From NCBI RefSeq assembly GCF_000427425.1, contig NZ_KE386494.1, forward strand, positions 522,545 to 586,544: DNA of 64,000 nt. Direction: 5' to 3'. The notes under the pieces are model-generated. The model saw only the letters and a program-made list of their open reading frames with translations. It searched no databases and was not told the DNA's origin. Made by a program: the position numbers and the translations under genes. Below are positions 1-10,007 of the stretch, one piece after another (the stretch's first letter is position 1; each line of letters starts with the position of its first letter). This stretch comes from Caldanaerobius polysaccharolyticus DSM 13641. Lineage in GTDB: Bacteria; Bacillota; Thermoanaerobacteria; Thermoanaerobacterales; Caldanaerobiaceae.

Positions 1-523
1 CATCAATGCCATTGTTGCCATTACCTACTAATACCTTCCCTAGCGGCTTTACCTTATCTCCTAGATACGTCCTACCCGAATGATTTTCAAAACCCACTAT
101 CATCTCCCCGGAATCCAGTTGTACCACCACATTGCCTACAAGGCGATCTTTCCCACTCTCTGTATATACATCTAATAATCCCATTCCAGGTATTACAGTG
201 CCATTCTGAGCTCTATAATAATTACCTAATAATTGATATGAACCGCAAACAGCCAGTATGACAACCCCGTTCTCCGCAGCATCTTTAAGGGAAGGGGCTT
301 TGACGTTAAGAAGATCTTCTGACATAAGGTTTTGCTCCTTATCCTGCCCCCCTCCCATAAATACTATATCATAGTCATTGAAATCCACATTATCTCCAAT
401 GCCCACCTTATCAACTAATACATCTATTCCTCTCCATTGGCAACGTTTTTCAATGGCTATCACGTTTCCTCTATCGCCGTACAGGTTCATGAGGTCAGGA
501 TATAGATAGCATAATTTTAACAA
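1..523 (-). CDS. gatD: Lipid II glutamine amidotransferase subunit GatD (partial, runs off the left edge)
   Basis: Glutaminase subunit of the MurT-GatD complex, which amidates D-Glu in the lipid II stem peptide in the cytoplasm. About 174 codons are visible and the C-terminus lies outside the window. The N-terminus reads LYPDLMNLYGDRGN, a hallmark of the CobB/CobQ-like GatD group. GGGQD follows near residue 57 and the nucleophile region AVCGSYQLLG puts Cys at about 93, with Ser where many relatives have Gly. FENHSGRTYLG is the conserved stretch after it. The start is TTG, chosen because GGGAGG lies 7 bases upstream and no ATG fits the fold. It begins 2 bases after the murT stop, so the two are co-transcribed and probably translationally coupled. 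Confidence 0.9.
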   Translation of the reverse strand, partial: MLKLCYLYPDLMNLYGDRGNVIAIEKRCQWRGIDVLVDKVGIGDNVDFNDYDIVFMGGGQDKEQNLMSEDLLNVKAPSLKDAAENGVVILAVCGSYQLLGNYYRAQNGTVIPGMGLLDVYTESGKDRLVGNVVVQLDSGEMIVGFENHSGRTYLGDKVKPLGKVLVGNGNNGID

Positions 524-525
524 AT

Positions 526-1908
526 CTATCCCTCCCAAAAGGGTTTCGCGTAACCGGATTTTTCCAACATTCTCCTTAACTCCAACATACAGGTGTAAGT
601 AGGCAATACAAACAACACATCTCCCTCAGGGACTCTTGAAATAGCTTCTCTCAAAGCCTTTTCCATATCGTTTATAGTAATTACCTCGCTCTCCACTTCC
701 GCGTACTTAAGCCTAAGGGTCAATTCCTGAGCCCTCCTGCCAGTAGTGACAATCTCTTTGAGACCCTTCATAAGCGCTAGTTCCTCAAAATCTACATCCC
801 ATATCCATGACACATCCGTTCCGTCAGCGTACTTATCGTTCAACGCCAACAACAGATGTTTATTCCCTTCCAAGGAGGCTATAGTGTTTATTACCTGATT
901 GTAACCAGCGGGATTTTTTACCAGAAAAAACATCACTCTTTTATTGCCTACCTCAACAATTTCTCCGCGCCCAAAAGACGTTTTGTTCTGGGCCAAGCCA
1001 TCTCTGATCACTTCAGGCTCTACTTGGAACACACTAGCTACCGCCACAGCTGCCAACGCATTGTATACATTGTACATCCCCACCATGGGTACGTAAATGT
1101 CCAAGTCTTTTTTAAAACACTTTACAGCTAAATGAGAACCTGATATATCTCTGTCCACCAGTTTTAATAGGGATACATCAGGTTCTGGCCTGCTATGGCC
1201 ACACTCTGGACATTTGTACTCTCCTAAATGAGAGTACACATACCTTATGTATATATACTCCGAACCGCAATTGTCACATATCTGAACGTCCAGATCTTCT
1301 CTTTGCCCCTCAGAAATATCCCTATCGTCTACCCCAAAGAATATGCTATTGGCGTGATACCTGCTCAACCCTGCTACCCTAGGGTCATCGGCGTTTAGTA
1401 CGATTTTACATTCCCTTGATAGCTTTTTTAAACCTTTATCTATTAGATATAATGTCCTATCGATCTCAGTATACCTGTCCAATTGATCTCTAAAGAGGTT
1501 TGTCACAACTACCGCATGGGGTTTAATCTCTTTACACGCTAGGGGCATAGTGGCTTCATCCACTTCTAATAGCAATATGTCACCTTTAGGTTTCCCTAAA
1601 AAGCTACAGCCATTCAATACCGACGTAGTCAAACCCGATATAAGGTTAGCACCGCTCACATTATTTAGCACTTTATATCCATTTCTCTCAAATATGCTTT
1701 TGATCATCCTGCAGGTAGTAGTTTTACCATTGGTTCCCGTCACAATAATGCGACCTTTGGTAAACCTGCCTGCCAGCTTTTCCAATAGATGCGGATCTAT
1801 TTTTCGCACTATTTTCCCTGGCAGACTAGTGCCACCACGTCCTATAGCCCTGAGAAATCTTTGAGTGAACTTTCCAACTATAATAGCAAAAATAAGCCTC
1901 AGATCCAC
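526..1908 (-). CDS. murT: Lipid II isoglutaminyl synthase ligase subunit MurT
   Basis: Mur-ligase family ATP-dependent subunit that activates the D-Glu carboxylate of lipid II for amidation with ammonia from GatD. It has the ATP loop in VTGTNGKTTTCR, a four-cysteine ribbon (CDNC ... CPEC) inserted in the central domain as is typical of MurT, and the C-terminal DUF1727 region. The frame is open up to an ATG at 1983, but that ATG has no ribosome binding site. The GTG at 1908 (start VDLRLIFAIIVGKF) has GGAG 11 bases upstream and gives the usual family length of about 460 residues. A candidate promoter also lies inside the longer reading frame, so the GTG is preferred. gatD follows 2 bases after the stop. 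Confidence 0.9.
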   Translation of the reverse strand: MDLRLIFAIIVGKFTQRFLRAIGRGGTSLPGKIVRKIDPHLLEKLAGRFTKGRIIVTGTNGKTTTCRMIKSIFERNGYKVLNNVSGANLISGLTTSVLNGCSFLGKPKGDILLLEVDEATMPLACKEIKPHAVVVTNLFRDQLDRYTEIDRTLYLIDKGLKKLSRECKIVLNADDPRVAGLSRYHANSIFFGVDDRDISEGQREDLDVQICDNCGSEYIYIRYVYSHLGEYKCPECGHSRPEPDVSLLKLVDRDISGSHLAVKCFKKDLDIYVPMVGMYNVYNALAAVAVASVFQVEPEVIRDGLAQNKTSFGRGEIVEVGNKRVMFFLVKNPAGYNQVINTIASLEGNKHLLLALNDKYADGTDVSWIWDVDFEELALMKGLKEIVTTGRRAQELTLRLKYAEVESEVITINDMEKALREAISRVPEGDVLFVLPTYTCMLELRRMLEKSGYAKPFWEG

Positions 1909-1931
1909 TGGGTTTACATCTCCATACAAAA

Positions 1932-1961
1932 ATAATATATATATATTCAAAACAATGTTAA
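1932..1961 (-). promoter_or_regulatory. Candidate promoter for murT-gatD
   Basis: On the minus strand TTAACA is followed after 18 bases by TATTAT. It would start transcription near 1925, just upstream of the preferred GTG start of murT at 1908 and downstream of the terminator of the preceding operon. The spacing is one base longer than ideal and the region is very AT-rich, so chance is possible. Confidence 0.4.
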
Positions 1962-1992
1962 TCGCTATAAAATATGATAACATAAATGAGTT

Positions 1993-2015
1993 AAAAAAAA
2001 AGACCTAAACGGCCT
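1993..2015 (-). terminator. Intrinsic terminator of the dnaE-pfkA-pyk operon
   Basis: On the minus strand a 5 bp stem (AGGCC/GGTCT, one G-U pair, 5-base loop) runs straight into nine T residues. It lies about 50 bases past the thioesterase stop codon and before murT. The stem is short but the T-tract is strong. Confidence 0.55.
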
Positions 2016-2064
2016 GTGAAATGCAGTTACCTTTATCATCTATTTTTAACATAAAATATAAACA

Positions 2065-2478
2065 TTATTCATCTGCTTCGCAATACTTATTCAAGGTTTC
2101 CCATAGTTCTCTATCTACTTTTTTTAAGTTAATCGGCTTCATGTTTTTATCCGTAAACGCCAATCTCACATATCCCTCGGCCAAAAGCTCCACGCCATTC
2201 AGTATTTCATATTGAAATTTTATGGTAGCCGCTTTTAGTTCGGCGATCTTGGTGTTAATAGTCAACACCTGATCGTACATTGCAGGCTTAACGTAATGGC
2301 AAAAGTTCTCTACCACCGGCATAAATATCCCCTTCCCCTCTAACGCCTTATATGGGATATTTATGTCCCTCATGTATTCTGTACGTCCCACTTCAAACCA
2401 AACAAAATAATTGACATTGTAAGCAACGCCCATCTGGTCGGTCTCTGCATACCTTACCCTTACTTTGGTCGTGTGCAA
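2065..2478 (-). CDS. YbgC/FadM-type acyl-CoA thioesterase (4HBT hotdog fold)
   Basis: Cytoplasmic hotdog-fold thioesterase, likely hydrolysing acyl-CoA; its physiological substrate is not shown by sequence. The N-terminal motif RVRYAETDQMGVAYNVNYFV contains the catalytic Asp (about residue 14) of the 4-hydroxybenzoyl-CoA thioesterase family, and the length of about 137 residues is normal. Two starts are possible. A GTG at 2487 overlaps the pyk stop but has a poor ribosome binding site. A TTG at 2478 has GAGGTGA five bases upstream and is preferred. It is the last gene of the operon, coupled to pyk and followed by a terminator. Confidence 0.82.
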   Translation of the reverse strand: MHTTKVRVRYAETDQMGVAYNVNYFVWFEVGRTEYMRDINIPYKALEGKGIFMPVVENFCHYVKPAMYDQVLTINTKIAELKAATIKFQYEILNGVELLAEGYVRLAFTDKNMKPINLKKVDRELWETLNKYCEADE

Positions 2479-2483
2479 AAAGG

Positions 2484-3902
2484 TCACCTCTCTACCACGT
2501 GCACTTTTATGAGGTTAGTAGTGCCAGTCTGATTAACAGGAACGCCAGCAGTAATCACTACCGTATCCCCCTCCCTTACGAAACCTGATGCCAACGCCGT
2601 TTTAACAGCCTCTTCAATCATCTCGTCGGTGGAGTTTACAGCTTTTGTTATGAGGGGATATACACCCCATACAAGAGACAATTGCCTCGTCACCATGCGA
2701 TCATATGTAACCGCTATTATAGGCGCAGCAGGCCTGTATTTTGATACCATTCTGGCCGTCAAACCAGACTTGGTGGCCGTTATTATGGCGGTGGCACCTA
2801 GGTCCTGAGCCGTAGTGCATGTAGCATGGCTTATAGCGTCGGTCACTGTAGCGTGAGAGCAATATTTTTCCCTTAGCAGCCTTTCATAATCAATGGCGTC
2901 CTCAGTCCTGGCAGCAATCCTAGCCATCATCTTCAAGGACTCTATAGGGTATTTTCCTGCTGCGGTTTCTCCTGACAACATTATGGCATCTGTCCCATCA
3001 AAGATAGCATTAGCTACATCAGCGACTTCTGCCCTGGTAGGCCTGGGGTTGCGTATCATAGAATCCAGCATCTGGGTGGCCGTTATTACAATTTTACCTG
3101 CGTCGTTGCATTTTTTAATAATTCGCTTCTGCACCAAGGGAACTTCTTCAGCTGCAATCTCTACCCCAAGGTCTCCTCTAGCTATCATGATACCATCCGA
3201 CACTTCTATGATTTCGTCGATATTGTCCACGCCTTCACTGGTTTCGATTTTAGATATGATCTTTATATGAGATCCTCCGTTTTTTTCCAGAAGCTCTCTT
3301 ATCTCAAGGACATCTGACGCTTTTCTTATAAATGATGCAGCGATAAAATCGACGCCTTTTTTTATGCCAAAAATTATATCGCTTATATCCTTTTCTGTTA
3401 CAGAAGGCAAATTAACTTTAACCCCTGGAACGTTTACGCCTTTGTTGTCACCCAGTATTCCGCCGTTTTCCACAAGGCATTTTATATCGCCGCCGTCGAT
3501 ATCCATTACTTTCAAGGCTATAAGCCCATCATCTATAAGAATGGTATCTCCAGGCTTTACATCCTCAGGTAAACCTCGATATGTTATACTGCAAAACCTC
3601 TTATCACCTATTACATCTCTGGTAGTGAGTACAAATTCTTGGCCTTCTGTCAACTCCACGCTTCCATTTTGGACTTTACCTGTCCTAATTTCAGGGCCTT
3701 TGGTGTCCAACATAATTCCTACTTCCGCCGATTCTCTTTCGCATATTGACCTGACCATGTCAATGGTTCTGCCGTGCTCCTCCTGAGTTCCATGGGAAAA
3801 ATTGAGGCGCACCACGTTGAGGCCGTAACTCAGCAAAAGTTTAAATATCTCGGGGTCTCTACTTGCAGGTCCCAGTGTACATATAATCTTGGTCTTTCGC
3901 AT
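2484..3902 (-). CDS. pyk: Pyruvate kinase
   Basis: Converts phosphoenolpyruvate and ADP to pyruvate and ATP in the last step of glycolysis. The 472-residue protein has the N-terminal KIICTLGPAS motif, NFSHG, the IARGDLGVE catalytic block and the ATQMLDSM...PTRAEVADVANA signature. Its length matches the classic three-domain enzyme. It lacks the extra C-terminal PEP-utiliser-like domain found in the roughly 585-residue enzymes of Bacillus and many Thermoanaerobacter. pfkA lies 12 bases upstream, so the two irreversible glycolytic steps are co-transcribed. Confidence 0.96.
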   Translation of the reverse strand: MRKTKIICTLGPASRDPEIFKLLLSYGLNVVRLNFSHGTQEEHGRTIDMVRSICERESAEVGIMLDTKGPEIRTGKVQNGSVELTEGQEFVLTTRDVIGDKRFCSITYRGLPEDVKPGDTILIDDGLIALKVMDIDGGDIKCLVENGGILGDNKGVNVPGVKVNLPSVTEKDISDIIFGIKKGVDFIAASFIRKASDVLEIRELLEKNGGSHIKIISKIETSEGVDNIDEIIEVSDGIMIARGDLGVEIAAEEVPLVQKRIIKKCNDAGKIVITATQMLDSMIRNPRPTRAEVADVANAIFDGTDAIMLSGETAAGKYPIESLKMMARIAARTEDAIDYERLLREKYCSHATVTDAISHATCTTAQDLGATAIITATKSGLTARMVSKYRPAAPIIAVTYDRMVTRQLSLVWGVYPLITKAVNSTDEMIEEAVKTALASGFVREGDTVVITAGVPVNQTGTTNLIKVHVVER

Positions 3903-3914
3903 TTTCCCACCCCA

Positions 3915-5083
<1,169 letters not shown>

Positions 5084-5141
5084 AAAACCGCCTCCTGAAA
5101 AAACCAACCCATAACATATCCAATTTTAATTTTAATCTTTT

Positions 5142-8100
5142 TTATAGAGTTTTGCAATAAACAAACCTCACACTATCCTTGCCCAGGGCATCCTCCAAAA
5201 GGTTTAGCAGATTTTCATCCTTCCTTACCCAGAGTACCCGTTCAGCCATGACCATTTTTTTATCTCTTTCCGAATATATAAAAACAGGCACATCTCCCCT
5301 AAAGCGGCTCAACATATTCCTTATCTTGCTTAAATAAGAAAAATCGGGTACCTTAATGTAAAGTTTATCCAAAGCCTTGTCCTTTGTCAGTACGCTTATG
5401 TCCTCGCATATAACCTTGGGGCTCTCATCTTCTCTTAAACTTACTCTACCGGTTATGAGCACGATATTATCTTGCACGATGATTTCCTTTTTCTTCTCGT
5501 ATATATTCGGAAACACGATCACCTCAAAAGATCCGTACATATCTTCTACAGTGACAAAAGCCATCATACTGCTGGACTTTGTAAATTTCACTTTTACCTC
5601 TGTTATCAGCCCTCCTATTGTAACCAGCTGATTATCCCTTAAAACTCCTTTTTCGTAACCCTGCTCGTATTCCAGCTCTTGCTGCATAAAGTCTCTGCTA
5701 TCCACGTTACACAGCTTTTTCATTTCCTCAGCATACTCTGATAAAGGATGACCACTTACATAAACCCCTAAAACCTCTTTCTCCAATGCCAACAGCTTGC
5801 GGCGGGGAAACTCTGGTATATCCGGTAACTCTTCATTTTTAGGGATTACATCTGAACCCTCAAAAGCCATATCAAAAAGCGATACCTGGCCTTCTGCATT
5901 TCTCTTCCAATTATTTATTCTGGCATCGATCAACTTGTCGTATAACGCCATATACTGGGACCTTTTGCCTCCCAGGGAATCAAAAGCCCCTGCCTTTATC
6001 AAGCTTTCCAAAGATCTTTTATTTAATTCCCCCCATTCCAATTTATTCACAAAATCCGATAGGCTGGTAAACTTACCTTTTTGCGTCCTCGCCCTGATGA
6101 TGGTATCTATAAGCCCTTGTCCTACATTTTTTATAGCCAAAAGTCCAAATCGTATTTTGTTTCCACATACTGAAAATTTTTCCACGCTTTCATTGATATC
6201 AGGGGGAAGAATCTCTATGCCCATCTTTCTACATGCCTGGATGTAAAAAGCGACTTTATCCGTATTGTCCATGACACTGGTCAAAAGAGCCGCCATAAAC
6301 TCCACAGGGTAGTGGCATTTCAAATACGCTGTCTGATATGCCACGACAGCATAAGCCGCTGCATGGGCTTTATTAAAAGCGTAATTAGCAAAATCCACCA
6401 TTTCATCAAAAATCTTATTGGCCGTAGCCTCATCGATGCCGTTTCGTATAGCCCCTGGCACCACTATATTTCCGCTTTCATCGGTTATACCGTATATGAA
6501 ATTCTGCCTTTCTTTCTGCATCACGTCCATTTTTTTCTTAGCCATAGCTCGCCTTACCAAATCGGCTCTGCCCAGAGAATACCCAGCTAATTTTCTGACT
6601 ATCTGCATTACCTGTTCCTGGTATATAAGGCACCCGTAAGTCACGTTCAGTATATCCTCCAAGAGAGGATGATCGTATTTTATGAGCTCAGGGTTGCGCT
6701 TATTTTTTATGTAGACAGGTATTTGATCCATAGGCCCCGGCCTATACAGAGATATGCCCGCTATAATGTCTTCAAGACTATCTGGCTTTAATTCCATCAT
6801 GAACTGGGTCATACCGGCGCTTTCTAACTGAAATATACCCTCTGTATTGCCTTCACTTATAAGCTTATAGACGTTTTTGTCATCGTATTTTAATCGGTCA
6901 AGATCTATATCTTCTCCTTTGGCATCCTTGACCATTTGTATCGTGTCCTTAATCACAGACAGGGTCCTCAATCCCAAAAAATCTATTTTCAAAAGTCCCA
7001 TTTCTTCCAATGTAGTCATGGGAAACTGGGTAGTGACTACATCATCGTTTTTTTGCAGCGGAACTATTTCCATAAGGGGAAGCTTTGATATGAGAACGCC
7101 AGCTGCGTGGGTAGACGCATGCCTCGGAAGTCCTTCTAACTTTCTAGCCGTATCTATCAGGTTTTTCACCTTGGGACTGGTATGATATAGTTGTCTGAGT
7201 TCGCCGTTTAATTCCAGCGCCCTGTCTATAGTCATGCCTAATTCCAATGGAACTTTCTTAGCAATCTGATCTACCTCGGCATAAGGGATGTTAAGGGCTC
7301 TTCCCACGTCCCTGATGGCCGCACGAGCTGCCATGGTACCAAAGGTTATTATCTGAGCCACATGATCTGCACCGTACTTGTGCACCACGTAATCTATTAC
7401 TTCTCCTCTTCTCTCGTACTCGAAGTCTGTATCGATATCAGGCATGCTAATCCTCTCTGGATTTAAAAATCTCTCGAATACCAATCCGTATTGTATAGGA
7501 TCTATTTTGGTTATGCCAAGGCAATAAGCTACAAGGCTTCCCGCTCCAGAACCTCGTCCAGGCCCTGTCAGTATTCCCTTTTCCCTGGCATATCTTATAA
7601 AATCCCACACTATGAGAAAATACTCCACGTAACCCATGTCATTGATTACCTTAAGCTCATATTCCAGCCTTTGCACAAGGTCATCGGTGATATGTTTGTA
7701 TTTCTCTTTAAGCCCTTTAAAGCAAAGCTCTCTAAGGTACTGATAATTGGTCATGCCTTGAGGAGCTTTAAAGTCAGGGAGATAAACCTTTCCAAATTCA
7801 AAGGATACATTACATTGTTCAGCTATCTTAACAGTATTGGAGATAGCTTGCGGTATATCCTTAAAAAGGCTATACATTTCCTCAGGGGATTTAAGATAAT
7901 GCTGGTCGCCATCAAATTTCATCCTATCCTCATCTTCCACTGTTTTACCTGTCTGAATACACAAGAGTATATCCTGGGCAGCGGCATCTTCTCGGCAGGT
8001 ATAATGGACGTCATTGGTCGCTACCAGCGGTATGCCGGTCTCATCAGCTAGCTGCAGGATAAGTTTATTTACTTCCTTTTGCTCTGGAATACCTGAGTCC

Positions 8101-8621
8101 TGAAGCTCTAAATAAAAATCACCATTGAATACTTCTCTGTAAAAAAGCGCTAAATCTCTAGCCCCATCGTAATCCCCTGCTAAAAGCCTAGAAGGTATTT
8201 CCCCTGAAAGACATGAAGAAAGGGCTATAAGCCCTCCTGAATAAGACTTTAAAAGCTCATGATCCACCCTGGGCTTATAATAATGGCCTTCAATAAATCC
8301 CAGAGACACTAGCTTTACCAAGTTTTTATAGCCCGTCATATCTTTAGCCAGCAATATGAGGTGATAATTTGCTTGATCTAACTTGGGGTCGCGGTCAAAT
8401 CTGCTTCTGGCAGCCACGTACACCTCACAGCCGATAATAGGTTTAATTCCCTCTTCTATACATTTTTTATAAAAATCCATTACGCCATACATGACGCCAT
8501 GATCTGTTATAGCCAATGACTTCATTTTCAGCTCTTTTGCCCTATTCACAATGTCAGATATGCGCGAAGTCCCATCCAATAGGCTGTATTCGGTATGAAC
8601 GTGAAGGTGTACAAAATCCAC
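5142..8621 (-). CDS. dnaE: DNA polymerase III alpha subunit DnaE
   Basis: Replicative C-family DNA polymerase, 1159 residues. The N-terminal PHP domain starts FVHLHVHTEYSLLDG and keeps its histidines (HLHVH, ITDHG, TNDVHY), so it may retain metal binding. The palm has GPGRGSGAGSLVAY and the catalytic SMPDIDTDF. Helix-hairpin-helix and OB-fold regions follow in the last third (near TIGGLITEVKVKFTK). The GTG at 8621 (VDFVHLHV) is chosen because AAGGGGG lies 8 bases upstream and family members start here; an ATG at 8645 overlaps the HD-GYP gene and lacks a site. The dnaE-pfkA-pyk order is common in Clostridia. Confidence 0.96.
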   Translation of the reverse strand: MDFVHLHVHTEYSLLDGTSRISDIVNRAKELKMKSLAITDHGVMYGVMDFYKKCIEEGIKPIIGCEVYVAARSRFDRDPKLDQANYHLILLAKDMTGYKNLVKLVSLGFIEGHYYKPRVDHELLKSYSGGLIALSSCLSGEIPSRLLAGDYDGARDLALFYREVFNGDFYLELQDSGIPEQKEVNKLILQLADETGIPLVATNDVHYTCREDAAAQDILLCIQTGKTVEDEDRMKFDGDQHYLKSPEEMYSLFKDIPQAISNTVKIAEQCNVSFEFGKVYLPDFKAPQGMTNYQYLRELCFKGLKEKYKHITDDLVQRLEYELKVINDMGYVEYFLIVWDFIRYAREKGILTGPGRGSGAGSLVAYCLGITKIDPIQYGLVFERFLNPERISMPDIDTDFEYERRGEVIDYVVHKYGADHVAQIITFGTMAARAAIRDVGRALNIPYAEVDQIAKKVPLELGMTIDRALELNGELRQLYHTSPKVKNLIDTARKLEGLPRHASTHAAGVLISKLPLMEIVPLQKNDDVVTTQFPMTTLEEMGLLKIDFLGLRTLSVIKDTIQMVKDAKGEDIDLDRLKYDDKNVYKLISEGNTEGIFQLESAGMTQFMMELKPDSLEDIIAGISLYRPGPMDQIPVYIKNKRNPELIKYDHPLLEDILNVTYGCLIYQEQVMQIVRKLAGYSLGRADLVRRAMAKKKMDVMQKERQNFIYGITDESGNIVVPGAIRNGIDEATANKIFDEMVDFANYAFNKAHAAAYAVVAYQTAYLKCHYPVEFMAALLTSVMDNTDKVAFYIQACRKMGIEILPPDINESVEKFSVCGNKIRFGLLAIKNVGQGLIDTIIRARTQKGKFTSLSDFVNKLEWGELNKRSLESLIKAGAFDSLGGKRSQYMALYDKLIDARINNWKRNAEGQVSLFDMAFEGSDVIPKNEELPDIPEFPRRKLLALEKEVLGVYVSGHPLSEYAEEMKKLCNVDSRDFMQQELEYEQGYEKGVLRDNQLVTIGGLITEVKVKFTKSSSMMAFVTVEDMYGSFEVIVFPNIYEKKKEIIVQDNIVLITGRVSLREDESPKVICEDISVLTKDKALDKLYIKVPDFSYLSKIRNMLSRFRGDVPVFIYSERDKKMVMAERVLWVRKDENLLNLLEDALGKDSVRFVYCKTL

Positions 8622-8634
8622 AGCAAAAACCCCC

Positions 8635-9690
8635 TTACACCTCATATGTATCCACGATAAAGAGAGAGAGATGTTCCATTAAATCTATTTCTTCGTATTT
8701 GCCCTCTTCATTTTCGTCGATAACCCTGACTACAGGCCTGTCCTGCATGTCGGGGTTATTGCGTACAACTATTCCCTTTTGACCTGTATTTAAAATAACA
8801 CCTGAACCAACAGGATACAAGGCAATAAACCTTAAAAAGGTATTTACAAGATCGTAATCAAACTGGCTCATAGACATAGATCTCAAGTATTCTACCGCAT
8901 CAGGTATTTTCATCTTGCGGCGGTAAACCCTGTTGGAAGTGAGGGCATCATAAACATCGCATATAGCCGCTATCTTCGCAAACTGGTGTATATTATCTCC
9001 TTTGAGTCCCAATGGATAGCCTTTACCATCAGGCCTCTCGTGATGACACAGAGCTATATAGCAGGAATAACCTGAAATCTCTCCGCTCTCTTTTAACATC
9101 TGATACCCATAAATAGTATGTCTTTTGATCTCGTCAAACTCGGCCGGGGTGAGCTTAGAGGGCTTCTTCAGTATGCAATCGGATATACACACCTTACCTA
9201 TATCGTGAAGAAGAGCGCCTGTGCCCAATTCACTTAATTTTATCCTGTCGTACCCTAAAGCCAAACCTAACATCAGCGATAACACACACACGTTAACGCA
9301 ATGGCTAAAGGTGTACTCGTCCTTTGCCCGTATATCTTGGAGATTCACCAGCATTTCGGATCTTTCCAGTAATTCATCAATGATAGATTCTACAATGGCT
9401 TTAGCTTGACTCGTGTCTACGTGTTTGTTCATGCTTATTCTTTCCATGGTGTTTTTTACGAAGATTTTCGCGTTTAACCTCGTTTCATCGGATATTACGT
9501 CTTTTATCACCACATCTCTGGATAAATCGTCCTCAATATAAACATCTGTAATACCTACTTCCTTTAGCCTCTTTATGTACTGTTCAGTGAGTACAACGTC
9601 TTTGTTAAGAAGCAACTGACCATTGGCGTTGTATACCGCTTTAGCTATGACCATACCTGGCTTTAAATTATATGTGCTAATAAGCCTCAT
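8635..9690 (-). CDS. HD-GYP domain protein, probable c-di-GMP phosphodiesterase
   Basis: A 351-residue soluble protein. Residues 1-120 form an N-terminal domain opening RLISTYNLKPGMVIAKAVY, often seen before HD-GYP domains. Residues 125-280 are the HD-GYP domain with LLHDIGK (HD at 162-163), the HHERPDGKGYP motif (near 216-226) and DVYDALTS. These are the metal ligands and GYP signature of cyclic di-GMP hydrolases. A C-terminal extension of about 60 residues (GSGVILNTGQKGIVVR) resembles a small beta domain. The ATG at 9690 is used because GGGAG lies 6 bases upstream. It precedes dnaE in the same direction. Enzymatic activity is inferred. Confidence 0.88.
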   Translation of the reverse strand: MRLISTYNLKPGMVIAKAVYNANGQLLLNKDVVLTEQYIKRLKEVGITDVYIEDDLSRDVVIKDVISDETRLNAKIFVKNTMERISMNKHVDTSQAKAIVESIIDELLERSEMLVNLQDIRAKDEYTFSHCVNVCVLSLMLGLALGYDRIKLSELGTGALLHDIGKVCISDCILKKPSKLTPAEFDEIKRHTIYGYQMLKESGEISGYSCYIALCHHERPDGKGYPLGLKGDNIHQFAKIAAICDVYDALTSNRVYRRKMKIPDAVEYLRSMSMSQFDYDLVNTFLRFIALYPVGSGVILNTGQKGIVVRNNPDMQDRPVVRVIDENEEGKYEEIDLMEHLSLFIVDTYEV

Positions 9691-9710
9691 ACACATCTCC
9701 CAACTTTAAA

Positions 9711-9737
9711 CAAAAAATAAAGGGTTTTATTTACCCT
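9711..9737 (-). terminator. Probable intrinsic terminator after HPr
   Basis: On the minus strand AGGGT and ACCCT form a 5 bp stem with a 7-base loop, overlapping the HPr stop codon and followed by a T-rich run (TTATTTTTTG). It would end the whiA-HPr transcript just before the HD-GYP gene. The stem is short, so it may be leaky. Confidence 0.5.
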
Positions 9738-10006
9738 ATAACTTCATCAGATGAATCCGAACTCAGAAGCTCAGCTAGCGTTTCTACAGCCTTTACCTCA
9801 TCATCTCCATTGGCTATTATGGTTATAGTTGCTCCTTTTGACACGCCCAGTGACATAATACCCATGATGCTTTTAGCATTAACCCTTTTTTCATCTTTCT
9901 GAATCCATATTAACGAGTTAAAATTACCTGCTACCTGCACAAACAAAGCCGCAGGCCTGGCATGCAAACCCGTCTTATTTTTGACTACTACCGTCTTTTT
10001 ATACAA
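9731..10006 (-). CDS. ptsH: HPr phosphocarrier protein encoded next to whiA
   Basis: A 91-residue HPr-family protein. With the TTG start at 10006 it reads MYKKTVVVKNKTGLHARPAA. This puts the PTS-phosphorylated histidine at residue 15 and the HPr-kinase target serine (NAKSIMGI) at residue 46, exactly as in canonical HPr. The frame is open to an ATG at 10015 overlapping the whiA end, but that gives His18 and Ser49 and a ribosome binding site touching the start. In Bacillus this locus holds crh, whose residue 15 is Gln; here His is kept, so PTS transfer as well as regulation is expected. HPr kinase is at 20393. Confidence 0.9.
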   Translation of the reverse strand: MYKKTVVVKNKTGLHARPAALFVQVAGNFNSLIWIQKDEKRVNAKSIMGIMSLGVSKGATITIIANGDDEVKAVETLAELLSSDSSDEVIG

Positions 10007-10007
10007 T

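Noticed and set aside
1909-1983. N-terminal extension of MurT to ATG 1983
   Set aside because: No ribosome binding site, hydrophobic extension not typical of the family, and a better GTG start with its own promoter exists.
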